Positions 1 to 5,226 of a stretch of 6,926 nucleotides of DNA are shown here, piece after piece. Positions within the stretch are counted from its first letter, which is position 1, and every line of letters begins with the position of its first letter. This DNA comes from 40CM-2-70-7 sp035631315 (GTDB taxonomy: Bacteria > Gemmatimonadota > Gemmatimonadetes > Gemmatimonadales > GWC2-71-9). The stretch is from positions 1 to 6,926 of the forward strand of contig DASQIZ010000049.1 of the NCBI GenBank assembly GCA_035631315.1. The letters run 5' to 3'. Made by a program: the position numbers and the translations under genes. The notes under the pieces were generated by a model, which saw only the letters and a program-made list of their open reading frames with translations, was not told the DNA's origin and did not search any database.

Positions 1-210
1 GTCCGGATTCAGGACGGTCAGGAGCGCTGAGCCGAGCCAGAGCCGCTGTCCCGCCACAAGCGTCCGCCGGCAGGCTCCGGAGCGCTCCACGGCGCGAAGG
101 GTTTCCTCGGTGCCCGTGATCCAGCGCCCGTTTTCCCAGAATGCCGGGAGGGCGAGAAAGGTAGAGAACTTGGAACCTGGAACGTTGCAGATCGCAGCAG
201 AACGTAGCAC
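1..210 (-). CDS. Partial hypothetical protein running off the left edge
   Basis: On the minus strand a frame is open from the left edge back to a TAG at 235-237. The left edge cuts off the 3' end of the gene. Between about 1 and 165 its third codon positions are mostly G or C (over four-fifths by hand count), and the translation looks protein-like, with stretches such as FLALPAFWENGRW and LRAVERSGACRRTL followed by QRLWLGSALLTVLNP. There is no ATG. In-frame GTG (208-210) or TTG (217-219) are the only plausible starts and neither has a convincing Shine-Dalgarno sequence, so the given start is provisional. It could also be the remnant of a gene whose 5' part is lost. The family is not recognised. 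Confidence 0.3.
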   Translation of the reverse strand, partial: MLRSAAICNVPGSKFSTFLALPAFWENGRWITGTEETLRAVERSGACRRTLVAGQRLWLGSALLTVLNPD

Positions 211-398
211 CAGACGCAACCCAGGTGCAACCAGCTAACGTGCGTCCCCGGGAGTCTCTCGCTCCTTGCTGATCGCGATGGGTTTTCGTGCTGCAGAGCG
301 TGGCCACCCCCGCGGTTCCCCCCGGAAAAGAAATTTCAGGGCCGCATGGGGCGCATTGATTGCCCCTGTGCGGGCGTAGGAGGCTCTACAATCGGCGA
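211..398. other. Intergenic stretch without a recognised gene
   Basis: No reading frame here has coding-like composition in either direction. The plus strand carries an AGGAGG at 378-383 and a TACAAT at 387-392 shortly before the small ORF that begins at 399, but no well-placed -35 element accompanies the TACAAT. A minus-strand frame crossing the region (911 down to 336) is a low-complexity, proline- and leucine-rich shadow of the plus-strand gene. Confidence 0.5.
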
Positions 399-518
399 AT
401 GAGCGACGAGCCGACTCCTAGCCTGAGCGAGGTCAAGTGCGCGTCCCGGCGCGATCGTGGTTATGGCGCTGGTGACTACGTTCCTCTCTCGCCCCTCTCG
501 CAGTTTCTTGGCCAGTGA
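399..518 (+). CDS. Possible 39-aa small ORF, in frame with the next gene
   Basis: ATG at 399 opens 39 codons (MSDEPTPSLSEVK... to ...VPLSPLSQFLGQ) closed by TGA at 516-518. An AGGAGG lies 15 bases before the ATG, longer than the usual spacing. The ORF is in the same frame as the next ATG at 525, only six bases beyond the stop. It may therefore be the N-terminal part of one longer gene interrupted by an in-frame TGA, or a short upstream ORF. There are no recognisable domains, signal peptide or membrane segment. The translation has ordinary composition, but at this length chance cannot be excluded. Confidence 0.25.
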   Translation: MSDEPTPSLSEVKCASRRDRGYGAGDYVPLSPLSQFLGQ

Positions 519-524
519 CCTGGG

Positions 525-1058
525 ATGCCCAACACGCGCGCAGGTCGGCCCGTCGGGATGCTGGGCAAGCTCGAGATCGAGAAGATCCTGCCTCGCACCG
601 GCCGGGGGCCACGCAAGGTGTTGGTCCGAGGTTGCCCGACGCCGATCCCATTCACCGCGTTGACAGAACTGCCACCGCGGCGTTGGAAGCCCGTCTACGG
701 GCCGGCAGCGCAAGAGGAAGCCCGCCGGCTCATGCGGGAAACCAAGGCTGAGAGGATCAACTTCGGGTGGTTCACCAAGATGAACCTCTGCCGCGTTGCC
801 AAGGGGGAACGGCCGCTGAGCTACTCCGTGTGGGAGGGGGCGCAAGCGTACGTGAGGCAGGTCCGCAGGGAGCGGAAGCACGAGCAGGATGTGCGGGAAC
901 GGCCCCTGCAATTCCGGGTCGTCCCCGGCCAGGGCCCCATGGTTGGCTGGCGGCGGGGATCACCGAATACAGCCCGAAGCCCCGGCGTCAAGAACTCGTT
1001 CGATCCGCGGCGCGCAGCTCGAGGTGGTCTGGCTCAACCGGTAGCGTTCAGAGCTTGA
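525..1058 (+). CDS. Hypothetical basic protein, possibly frameshifted near the 3' end
   Basis: The ATG at 525 opens 177 codons; ATG 558 (MLGKLEIEKIL) is an alternative start, and neither has a good ribosome binding site. From about 550 to 930 the frame has G/C-rich third positions and a credible mixed composition, with segments such as LTELPPRRWKPVYGP, EEARRLMRETKAERINFGWF and YSVWEGAQAYVRQVRRERK. It is basic, with no signal peptide or membrane helix, so a cytosolic or nucleic-acid-associated protein is possible, but no family is recognised. After about 930 the frame turns arginine/serine-rich. The -1 frame then reads more like protein (GWLAAGITEYSPKPRRQ), and the third frame ends GAQLEVVWLNR with a stop at 1042-1044. 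This suggests one or two single-base deletions. It is convergent with the pilin gene, 64 bases away. Confidence 0.45.
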   Translation: MPNTRAGRPVGMLGKLEIEKILPRTGRGPRKVLVRGCPTPIPFTALTELPPRRWKPVYGPAAQEEARRLMRETKAERINFGWFTKMNLCRVAKGERPLSYSVWEGAQAYVRQVRRERKHEQDVRERPLQFRVVPGQGPMVGWRRGSPNTARSPGVKNSFDPRRAARGGLAQPVAFRA

Positions 1059-1122
1059 CCGCTGCCCCCGTCCGGAAAGGCCGCGTGGCGGGGCGACGGT
1101 TCGTTCCCAGAGCGCTCCGAGA

Positions 1123-1536
1123 CTAGGGGGCGGTGACTGTCGTGCCGTCGCCCGTGGCGGTGATCAAGAAGGTCCCAGCGGTGCTCGACGTATACACGTA
1201 GTTGCCCCAAGCCGGTGACCCTCCCAACGGTGGGTTCGGAAGTGAAGGCACGAAAGGTCCGGCGCTCTGGTTGAGTCCGTTGACCGCGGCCGTGCTGAGA
1301 GCGGCCAACGAGAGCGGCAGGATTCCCATGTGGGCCTTGTACAGGTTGACGGCGCAGGCAAGGGTGCGTATCTCGGCCTGGACTTTGGCCACCCGCGCTC
1401 GTGCCTCCTCATTGGCGTAGAGCGGCACGGCGAGGGCTGCCACAATGCTGATGACGGCCACCACGATGATCAGCTCGATGAGAGTGAAACCGCCCTGGCC
1501 GACCGGCCGTCGCGGGCTCCGCTTCACGTCGTTCAT
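1123..1536 (-). CDS. Type IV pilin / GspG-like pseudopilin precursor
   Basis: This encodes 137 aa with a class III prepilin leader. A short basic leader (residues 1-16, ending GQGG) is followed by FTLIELIIVVAVISIVAALA. Prepilin peptidase should cut between G16 and F17, leaving Glu at mature position 5, as in type IV pilins and type II secretion pseudopilins. The helix runs to about residue 60. The C-terminal part has a GspG-like pattern: NLYKAHMGILPLSLAAL, then GPFVPSLPNPP, WGNYVYTSS and a final TATGDGTTV. It lacks the full aspartate-rich calcium loop of classic GspG, so the subfamily is open. The start is set by AAAGGAGG seven bases before ATG 1536; an upstream in-frame extension to 1737 has no such site and would bury the leader. 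It sits at the inner membrane or in a pilus/pseudopilus. No assembly ATPase, platform protein or peptidase gene is in the window. Confidence 0.92.
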   Translation of the reverse strand: MNDVKRSPRRPVGQGGFTLIELIIVVAVISIVAALAVPLYANEEARARVAKVQAEIRTLACAVNLYKAHMGILPLSLAALSTAAVNGLNQSAGPFVPSLPNPPLGGSPAWGNYVYTSSTAGTFLITATGDGTTVTAP

Positions 1537-1610
1537 CGCGAAACCTCCTTTCGGGTCCACGGGAACATGCAGGGGAAGGGGTGGACTCCCCGTCGAAAGC
1601 TGAGCGCGGG

Positions 1611-1627
1611 TGCACGAACAGTGCCGA
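1611..1627 (-). promoter_or_regulatory. Candidate sigma-54 (-24/-12) promoter of the pilin gene
   Basis: On the minus strand the site reads TCGGCACTGTTCGTGCA. The invariant GG (1625-1624) and GC (1613-1612) are separated by exactly 10 bases. Compared with TGGCAC-N5-TTGCA there is one mismatch in each half. Initiation would fall near 1600, giving a leader of roughly 64 bases before ATG 1536. Many pilin genes are RpoN-dependent, which fits. The call rests on one sequence match; no activator site was identified upstream. Confidence 0.4.
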
Positions 1628-1855
1628 CTCTGCGAGGGCACGAGCCTGGTGTCCCTCCACGCCATCGGGCGTCGTTCACCGTCCCCGAGGACGAAAATCA
1701 GCGCCGAGCGTTCGCTGCCGGCCATGGCGGTGGGCATCGTCCGTCTGTGGGTGGTGTCCTCTTGGCATCGAGGTGAGGTGGACCTGTCACCCTATCGACA
1801 GCCGATCTCCCGCTGACGAACACTCGCGCGAGACTTCCTGACACTCGCTCCGCTC
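1628..1855. other. Intergenic region upstream of the pilin gene
   Basis: Together with the promoter and leader this forms a 319-base gap between the pilin gene and the preceding lipoprotein gene. No supported gene lies here. The open frames are extensions or shadows without coding-like composition. No hairpin followed by a T-run was seen after the lipoprotein stop. The 14-base string GCCATCGGGCGTCG at 1661-1674 recurs at 6911-6924. Confidence 0.5.
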
Positions 1856-2584
1856 TCATGAGGGCGGCTCTCCCTTCTGCGGTTCAGGCGGGACTGCGGG
1901 CCGGGGAGCAAGCCCGCACGGAGGCCCGCATGGAGACGGCGGCTGTGGCTCCGCCGCAGGCTCGTGCACCGGCCGCTCATCTCTGGTGGCGGCCGGCGGC
2001 TCCGGCGGCGGCCTCTGCATTAGAACCGTGACGGGCGGGCCGTATTGCGCGAACGAGAGCTGGGAGATTTCTGCAGCCCGTTCGCTCTCATCAGACACAG
2101 GTCCGTCGATGCTCCAGCACCGGCCCAAGAAATGGGGGGCGGCGGAATCACGAGACTTCGGCAGGCACGAGACTGGCAGCGTTCCCACATAGACTACCGT
2201 GCCCGGCGTTGGAACGCGCACGAACCAGCGCCAGGAGATCCGGCCTCCGGCCAGTCGCACTCTCATCTGGTATCGTCCCGGTTCCAGCACTAGATAGATC
2301 CATCCCTCCTGTCTGCTCTGATCCGTGGGGCTTCGCACGTCTCTCACCTGGTCCCCAGTATCGATATTGTCGGCGACGAGAATAGCTGATCCCGGAAGGT
2401 GGGGCAGCAGCTCTACGGGCGCTCCGTCTGCAGTCGCCAGCAGCCGCAAGACAACGATCGACCCTCTCTTAGCCGCGATGCGTTCTTGGTCCCCACTTCT
2501 CAGCGGACCGACCGAGACTCCGCAGCCGACTAGGATAGTAGCCGCGAATCCCATCGTCCATACGACCCCGGGCAGGCTCTTCAT
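1856..2584 (-). CDS. Lipoprotein with beta-rich domain and proline-rich tail
   Basis: This encodes 242 aa. An N-terminal hydrophobic segment ends in the lipobox LVGC, with Cys21 as the predicted acylated residue. Residues about 40-140 look like an all-beta domain: GSIVVLRLLATADG, then GWIYLVLEPGRYQMRVRL, WRWFVRVPTPGTVVYVGTL. The 'LEPGRY' turn and 'VYVGTL' strand recall small beta-sandwich domains of envelope lipoproteins, but no named family can be assigned. Residues about 190-242 are a low-complexity proline-rich tail that includes SPCGPPCG, likely extended in the periplasm. The start at 2584 lies eight bases after the stop of the upstream BamE-like gene, so it is probably the last gene of that operon. 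The Shine-Dalgarno is weak, consistent with translation following the upstream gene. Function unknown. Confidence 0.85.
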   Translation of the reverse strand: MKSLPGVVWTMGFAATILVGCGVSVGPLRSGDQERIAAKRGSIVVLRLLATADGAPVELLPHLPGSAILVADNIDTGDQVRDVRSPTDQSRQEGWIYLVLEPGRYQMRVRLAGGRISWRWFVRVPTPGTVVYVGTLPVSCLPKSRDSAAPHFLGRCWSIDGPVSDESERAAEISQLSFAQYGPPVTVLMQRPPPEPPAATRDERPVHEPAAEPQPPSPCGPPCGLAPRPAVPPEPQKGEPPS

Positions 2585-2592
2585 GGCCGACT

Positions 2593-2991
2593 CTAGTGCT
2601 TCTCGTGGGTGAACAGCGTCAGCTTGCTGACCTTGTACCGGCTGACCTTGTCGTTCTCGTCGAAGGCAATGTGAAGCGTGTATTCGACGAGGTTCTCGCT
2701 CTCGAACGACCCGCCCTGAGTGGCAATAATCGTGAAGGCGTAAATCCCCTGCAACCGGGTCCAGCGATAGAGCAAGACTGTTGGCGCGTCAAAGTGCTCT
2801 TCCGGCTCACCAAACCTCTTCAGGACGTCTTCCAGGGTTGTCGAGCCGACGAGAATCGAGTCCCGTGTCTCGCGGTCTATCCTGGATCGCGGGGAGCTGG
2901 GATCAGGCTCGTCGTGTAGGATTGGGCCCACAACAACGCATCCGGCGCAGACGAGAACCGCCACAAGACAGAGGATCCGGGAGATTGGCAT
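2593..2991 (-). CDS. BamE/SmpA-like small lipoprotein (second of a pair)
   Basis: This encodes 132 aa with a signal peptide ending VCAGC (Cys18 lipidated). The core has the signature of the BamE/SmpA/OmlA fold: ILVGSTTLEDVLKRFGEPE at residues 46-64, i.e. the G-x-T-x-x-D-V-x-x-x-(F/L)-G-x-P helix-turn region. It is followed by strands around LLYRWTRL and a closing hairpin LHIAFDENDKVSRYKVSK (106-123). In BamE this fold supports outer-membrane protein assembly, but many lipoproteins of unrelated role share it, so BamE itself is not claimed. Its ATG shares one base with the TAA of the upstream BamE-like gene (TAATG), with AGGTGA just before it, indicating translational coupling. Confidence 0.87.
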   Translation of the reverse strand: MPISRILCLVAVLVCAGCVVVGPILHDEPDPSSPRSRIDRETRDSILVGSTTLEDVLKRFGEPEEHFDAPTVLLYRWTRLQGIYAFTIIATQGGSFESENLVEYTLHIAFDENDKVSRYKVSKLTLFTHEKH

Positions 2992-3341
2992 TATTTCACC
3001 TTCACGATCTCATGCGTCGCGACCGTGTCGTCGCCACCAAACACGACGACCAGGTGATAACCGTTGGCCAACTTGCTATAGGTCCATATCTTCCCCTCCT
3101 TGAATTCGCTGGACGGAGGGCCGAGATGAGCCCGCACATCATCTCTCGTCGTCTTACCGTCCTCGAGGAATGCAAAAGCGGCTCGGAGATCCTGGGCACC
3201 GTCGCTTGGCGCCTGAGCGGCTATAGAGGTTGTCGCACAGCCGGACAGGAGGATCGCACAGAAGCTACGAACACAGAGGCGGTATACGGCGGGCCGCCGC
3301 CTCCGATGAGCGATTCGATCAGGACGAGCTGACGGGCTCAT
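2991..3341 (-). CDS. BamE/SmpA-like small lipoprotein (first of a pair)
   Basis: From ATG 3341 this gives 116 aa. An arginine-rich n-region (HRRRR) leads into CVRSFCAILLSGC, with Cys35 as the lipobox cysteine. The mature part carries the BamE-type motif FLEDGKTTRDDVRAHLGPP (58-76), then IWTYSKLANGYHLVVVFGG and a terminal THEIVKVK strand. The n-region is long and there is no clear Shine-Dalgarno, so the start is uncertain; a GTG 51 bases further upstream (3392) is possible but extends an already long leader. The product is predicted to sit in an outer or inner membrane leaflet facing the periplasm. It overlaps the next gene by one base. The two are about the same size and share the motif but differ elsewhere, suggesting old paralogues. 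Confidence 0.82.
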   Translation of the reverse strand: MSPSARPDRIAHRRRRPAVYRLCVRSFCAILLSGCATTSIAAQAPSDGAQDLRAAFAFLEDGKTTRDDVRAHLGPPSSEFKEGKIWTYSKLANGYHLVVVFGGDDTVATHEIVKVK

Positions 3342-3475
3342 TCGAAGGGCCGCGCATAGATGGTTAGTGCGTTGGCGCCTTGGAGACGGCACGCATGTAG
3401 GGCTGGTGGCGGTAGTTTGGGGGCCTAGGAATAGCTCGGGCGCCCACGTTGACCCTCCACGTGAGTTCGCGCTGT
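3342..3475. other. 134-base gap splitting the lipoprotein run
   Basis: This gap separates the upstream trio of lipoprotein genes from the downstream trio, both read on the minus strand. It may hold a promoter for the BamE-like pair, but no convincing -35/-10 pair was found. The only dyad noted is CACGT (3445-3449) with ACGTG (3459-3463), too short to call a terminator. No T-run follows it. Confidence 0.4.
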
Positions 3476-3751
3476 CTACTCAAAGCCACGATAGAAGCCC
3501 GGTGGTGGCGGTTCCACCTGCTTGTCGCGTGTGTAACCGCGCGCCGAGAGGCAGGTGCGGTAGGCACTGTCGGTGACGATGCCGTACTGCCGGGCGGCGG
3601 GCGTCGGCGCGGCCTCGTGGGGGCACTCGAGACTGTTCTTGGCGAACTCCTCCGGCGTGCTCCCTGGTTTGGACCAGTAGTAGCGAACACAGCCTCCGAG
3701 CAGCACGGCCGTGATGGTGAGCCAGTGAGTCAAGCGCTCGCCGCGCGCCAT
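3476..3751 (-). CDS. Small two-cysteine lipoprotein
   Basis: This encodes 91 aa. The signal peptide ends in LLGGC (Cys21 lipidated). The mature part starts VRYYWSKPGSTPEEFAKNSLEC and later has YRTCLSARGYTRDK and PPPPGFYRGF. The arrangement W-x-K-P-G-x-T ... C43 ... Y-x-x-C67-x-x-x-R-G-Y looks like a family of short envelope proteins of unknown function that I recall from environmental bacteria. The two mature cysteines could form a disulphide in the periplasm (inference). Its ATG directly follows the TGA of the DUF4410-like gene with no intervening base, so it is very likely co-translated with it. A 134-base gap follows before the BamE-like pair. Confidence 0.87.
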   Translation of the reverse strand: MARGERLTHWLTITAVLLGGCVRYYWSKPGSTPEEFAKNSLECPHEAAPTPAARQYGIVTDSAYRTCLSARGYTRDKQVEPPPPGFYRGFE

Positions 3752-4426
3752 TCAGTCGGGTGACGGCCCCTGACCCGCCGCGAGTCGCGTCAGGAACCGC
3801 ACGAAGTCACGAGCCGCGTCGCTGAGCGTCTGCTCGAGCAGTTCGCGACTGCCGCCGCCATAGTCGAGCGACATCGCCTCCGACATCACACCGATCCGCC
3901 GATCCGCGGTCACCAGCAGCACGGTGCCGGATTCCGCATCGACCATCCGGGTCTCGTACTGCACCCTGCTTCGGCCGGCGCCGAAGCTAATCCAGAATCG
4001 CAGCGCGCGCGAGCCGCCGCTGAGCTCGGTGATCGTCCCCTGAAGCTTGAGCGTCTTCCCGCCCTCAGGCGGCGATGCCGGGTCCTCGGGGGTCGCGACC
4101 TGCTCGAACAGCTGAGCGACGCGGAACTGTTCGACGAGCTTGGCTTGCAGGTAGACTGGCATCACCTGCGCGAACTGCTTGTCATCATCCCCGTCGATGT
4201 TCTTGTCCGTCACGGTGAAGATCTCGACGCTGATCCGCCGATAGGCCTTGGGCGTGAACTCAGGCGCAATACCGACGAGCCCCGCGCGCTTGTCTTCTAT
4301 TGTGGGCTTCAGCGTCGCCGTGCCAATTGGCTGGTCGGGTTTCACCCGGACGTTTCCGCAAGCTGCCAGCCACAGACAAGAGAGGAACACCGGGAAGAGT
4401 CGGAACAACCGGCATCCTGGTTTCAT
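3752..4426 (-). CDS. DUF4410-like lipoprotein
   Basis: This encodes 224 aa. The signal peptide ends in LAAC (Cys23 lipidated). The mature protein shows the layout of the DUF4410 family: an early strand RRISVEIFTVTDK, then a helix with AKLVEQFRVAQLFEQV (95-110), LKLQGTITEL (126-135), the glycine-rich FWISFGAGRSRVQYETRMVD (144-163), and SGTVLLVTADRRI, closing with a helix LEQTLSDAARDFVRFL. DUF4410 members are periplasm-facing lipoproteins of unknown function, somewhat similar in layout to other lipoproteins that report on the envelope. The start is supported by GAGG four bases before ATG and by an ATGA overlap with the upstream 70-aa lipoprotein gene. Its stop abuts the ATG of the 91-aa lipoprotein. 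It therefore sits in the middle of a tightly coupled trio. Confidence 0.88.
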   Translation of the reverse strand: MKPGCRLFRLFPVFLSCLWLAACGNVRVKPDQPIGTATLKPTIEDKRAGLVGIAPEFTPKAYRRISVEIFTVTDKNIDGDDDKQFAQVMPVYLQAKLVEQFRVAQLFEQVATPEDPASPPEGGKTLKLQGTITELSGGSRALRFWISFGAGRSRVQYETRMVDAESGTVLLVTADRRIGVMSEAMSLDYGGGSRELLEQTLSDAARDFVRFLTRLAAGQGPSPD

Positions 4427-4635
4427 GCTTCCTCGTGGGGCGCCCTGCTCCCGACGCTGACCGACTTGGCATCGAGGCGTGGCTCACTCCTCGGCGTCCA
4501 CGTCACCGAGTTTCCACTCCCCAAGGAAAGGCCAGGTGCAATCACCGTCGTGCACGCCTGGAGGAAAAGGACAGGAGAGAGGAGCAGGACTACGCCCCGG
4601 CGCACCGCAGCGATGGTCTTATTCGTCCGACCCAT
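4423..4635 (-). CDS. Small (70-aa) lipoprotein, first gene of the lipoprotein run
   Basis: From ATG 4635 this gives 70 aa with a basic n-region (MGRTNK...VRR), a hydrophobic core VVLLLSPVLFL and the lipobox LQAC (Cys28). The mature part is only about 43 residues, rich in serine and glycine, with no recognised domain. The frame stays open upstream to 4926, but that extension is antisense to the ester cyclase gene and would hide the signal peptide, so the shorter start is chosen. No clear Shine-Dalgarno precedes it. Its TGA overlaps the ATG of the DUF4410-like gene (ATGA), which supports it being real and translated together with that gene. Function unknown. Confidence 0.72.
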   Translation of the reverse strand: MGRTNKTIAAVRRGVVLLLSPVLFLQACTTVIAPGLSLGSGNSVTWTPRSEPRLDAKSVSVGSRAPHEEA

Positions 4636-4748
4636 CCAGCCAGGGCAGAGCGGACAGCACGCATCTCCCCTCCATCCTCTAGAAAACAATCCCTTCAGGA
4701 GATCGGCCGTCTTGCGACGGATGTCATGCGAGCCCATGCCCTTAGCAG
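4636..4748. other. Gap between ester cyclase and lipoprotein run
   Basis: These 113 bases separate two minus-strand transcription units. A small hairpin CCGTC-TTGC-GACGG lies at 4707-4720; read on the minus strand its loop is GCAA. A T-rich stretch (TTGTTTTCT) follows only about 20 bases later, so a terminator for the ester cyclase gene is possible but weak. Any promoter of the lipoprotein run should be here; no consensus pair was found. Confidence 0.35.
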
Positions 4749-5168
4749 TTACGTCCCCGGCAGCACTCCGAGCTGACGGAGCATATTTCCCGTATCCCAA
4801 TACGTCCAGTCGTGAACGGACTGTCCATTTCGAATCTCGCCGACCGTACATCCTCGAGTTTGGACATGTCGATTCGTGGCGGGAATGCCCATGAGAGGAC
4901 CGCGATGGGTGCCCGTCGCCGTCCATCGAGTGACGACGGTGTCCCCACTTGCGATCATCTGATCGATGTTGAAGTGGAGATCGGGGAAGGCGTCTACGTA
5001 CATCTGCATGAGGCCTTGAGCAGCCTCTGGCCCCCGAATTGGCTCGGGAATTGTGTCCGACTCGATTACGTAGTTCGCATCAAGAAACTTGAGATAGGCG
5101 GCTGGATCGTGCGCGTTCCAGGCATCCCAGATCTGGCGACTAATTTGGAGATTCCCGGATTCACTCAT
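4749..5168 (-). CDS. SnoaL-like ester cyclase / polyketide cyclase family protein
   Basis: This encodes 139 aa, a full-length single-domain member of the SnoaL-like branch of the NTF2 fold. Family landmarks in order: an N-terminal helix RQIWDAWNAHDPAAYLKFL, YVDAFPDLHFNIDQMIASGD (57-76), RWTATGTHRG (81-90), MGIPAT (93-98), RNGQSVHDWTYWD (113-125) and RQLGVLP at the end. Such proteins line a conical pocket; SnoaL itself closes a polyketide ring, but most environmental homologues are of unknown substrate, and this one has no polyketide genes nearby. AGGAGG six bases before ATG 5168 fixes the start; the longer frame to 5288 runs into the PEP-CTERM gene. It has no signal peptide, so it is cytosolic. 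It lies 58 bases downstream of the PEP-CTERM gene and may be co-transcribed with it. Confidence 0.93.
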   Translation of the reverse strand: MSESGNLQISRQIWDAWNAHDPAAYLKFLDANYVIESDTIPEPIRGPEAAQGLMQMYVDAFPDLHFNIDQMIASGDTVVTRWTATGTHRGPLMGIPATNRHVQTRGCTVGEIRNGQSVHDWTYWDTGNMLRQLGVLPGT

Positions 5169-5226
5169 TGGCGGCCTCCTTGCCTTGCGCGTCAGATGAG
5201 TTCGAAGCCAATCTCTGCTGAGCCCG

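Noticed and set aside
79..88. GGAGCGCTCC palindrome, with a related GAGCGCTC at 1110-1117
   Set aside because: Short GC-rich palindromes; one lies inside likely coding sequence, and no shared context was found.
171..184. Tandem TGGAACC-TGGAACG
   Set aside because: Only two seven-base units with one mismatch, no further copies; not a repeat array.
356..392. TTGATT / TACAAT promoter on the plus strand before the small ORF
   Set aside because: Spacing of 25 bases is too long, and the alternative TTGCCC at 21 bases is weak.
336..911. 191-codon minus-strand ORF
   Set aside because: Low-complexity, proline/leucine/arginine-rich translation lying antisense to the better plus-strand frame; typical GC-rich shadow.
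1661..1674. GCCATCGGGCGTCG shared with 6911-6924
   Set aside because: Fourteen bases with no matching flanks in GC-rich DNA; no sign of an attachment site or mobile element ends.
2781..3332. 183-codon plus-strand ORF
   Set aside because: Antisense shadow of the two BamE-like genes, whose minus-strand frames have lipoboxes and family motifs.
4707..4720. CCGTC-TTGC-GACGG hairpin as terminator of the ester cyclase gene
   Set aside because: Stem of only five pairs and the nearest T-rich stretch is about 20 bases away; mentioned only as a possibility.
4145..4894. 249-codon plus-strand ORF
   Set aside because: Runs antisense across the DUF4410-like gene, the 70-aa lipoprotein and part of the ester cyclase; no domain or signal and poor composition.
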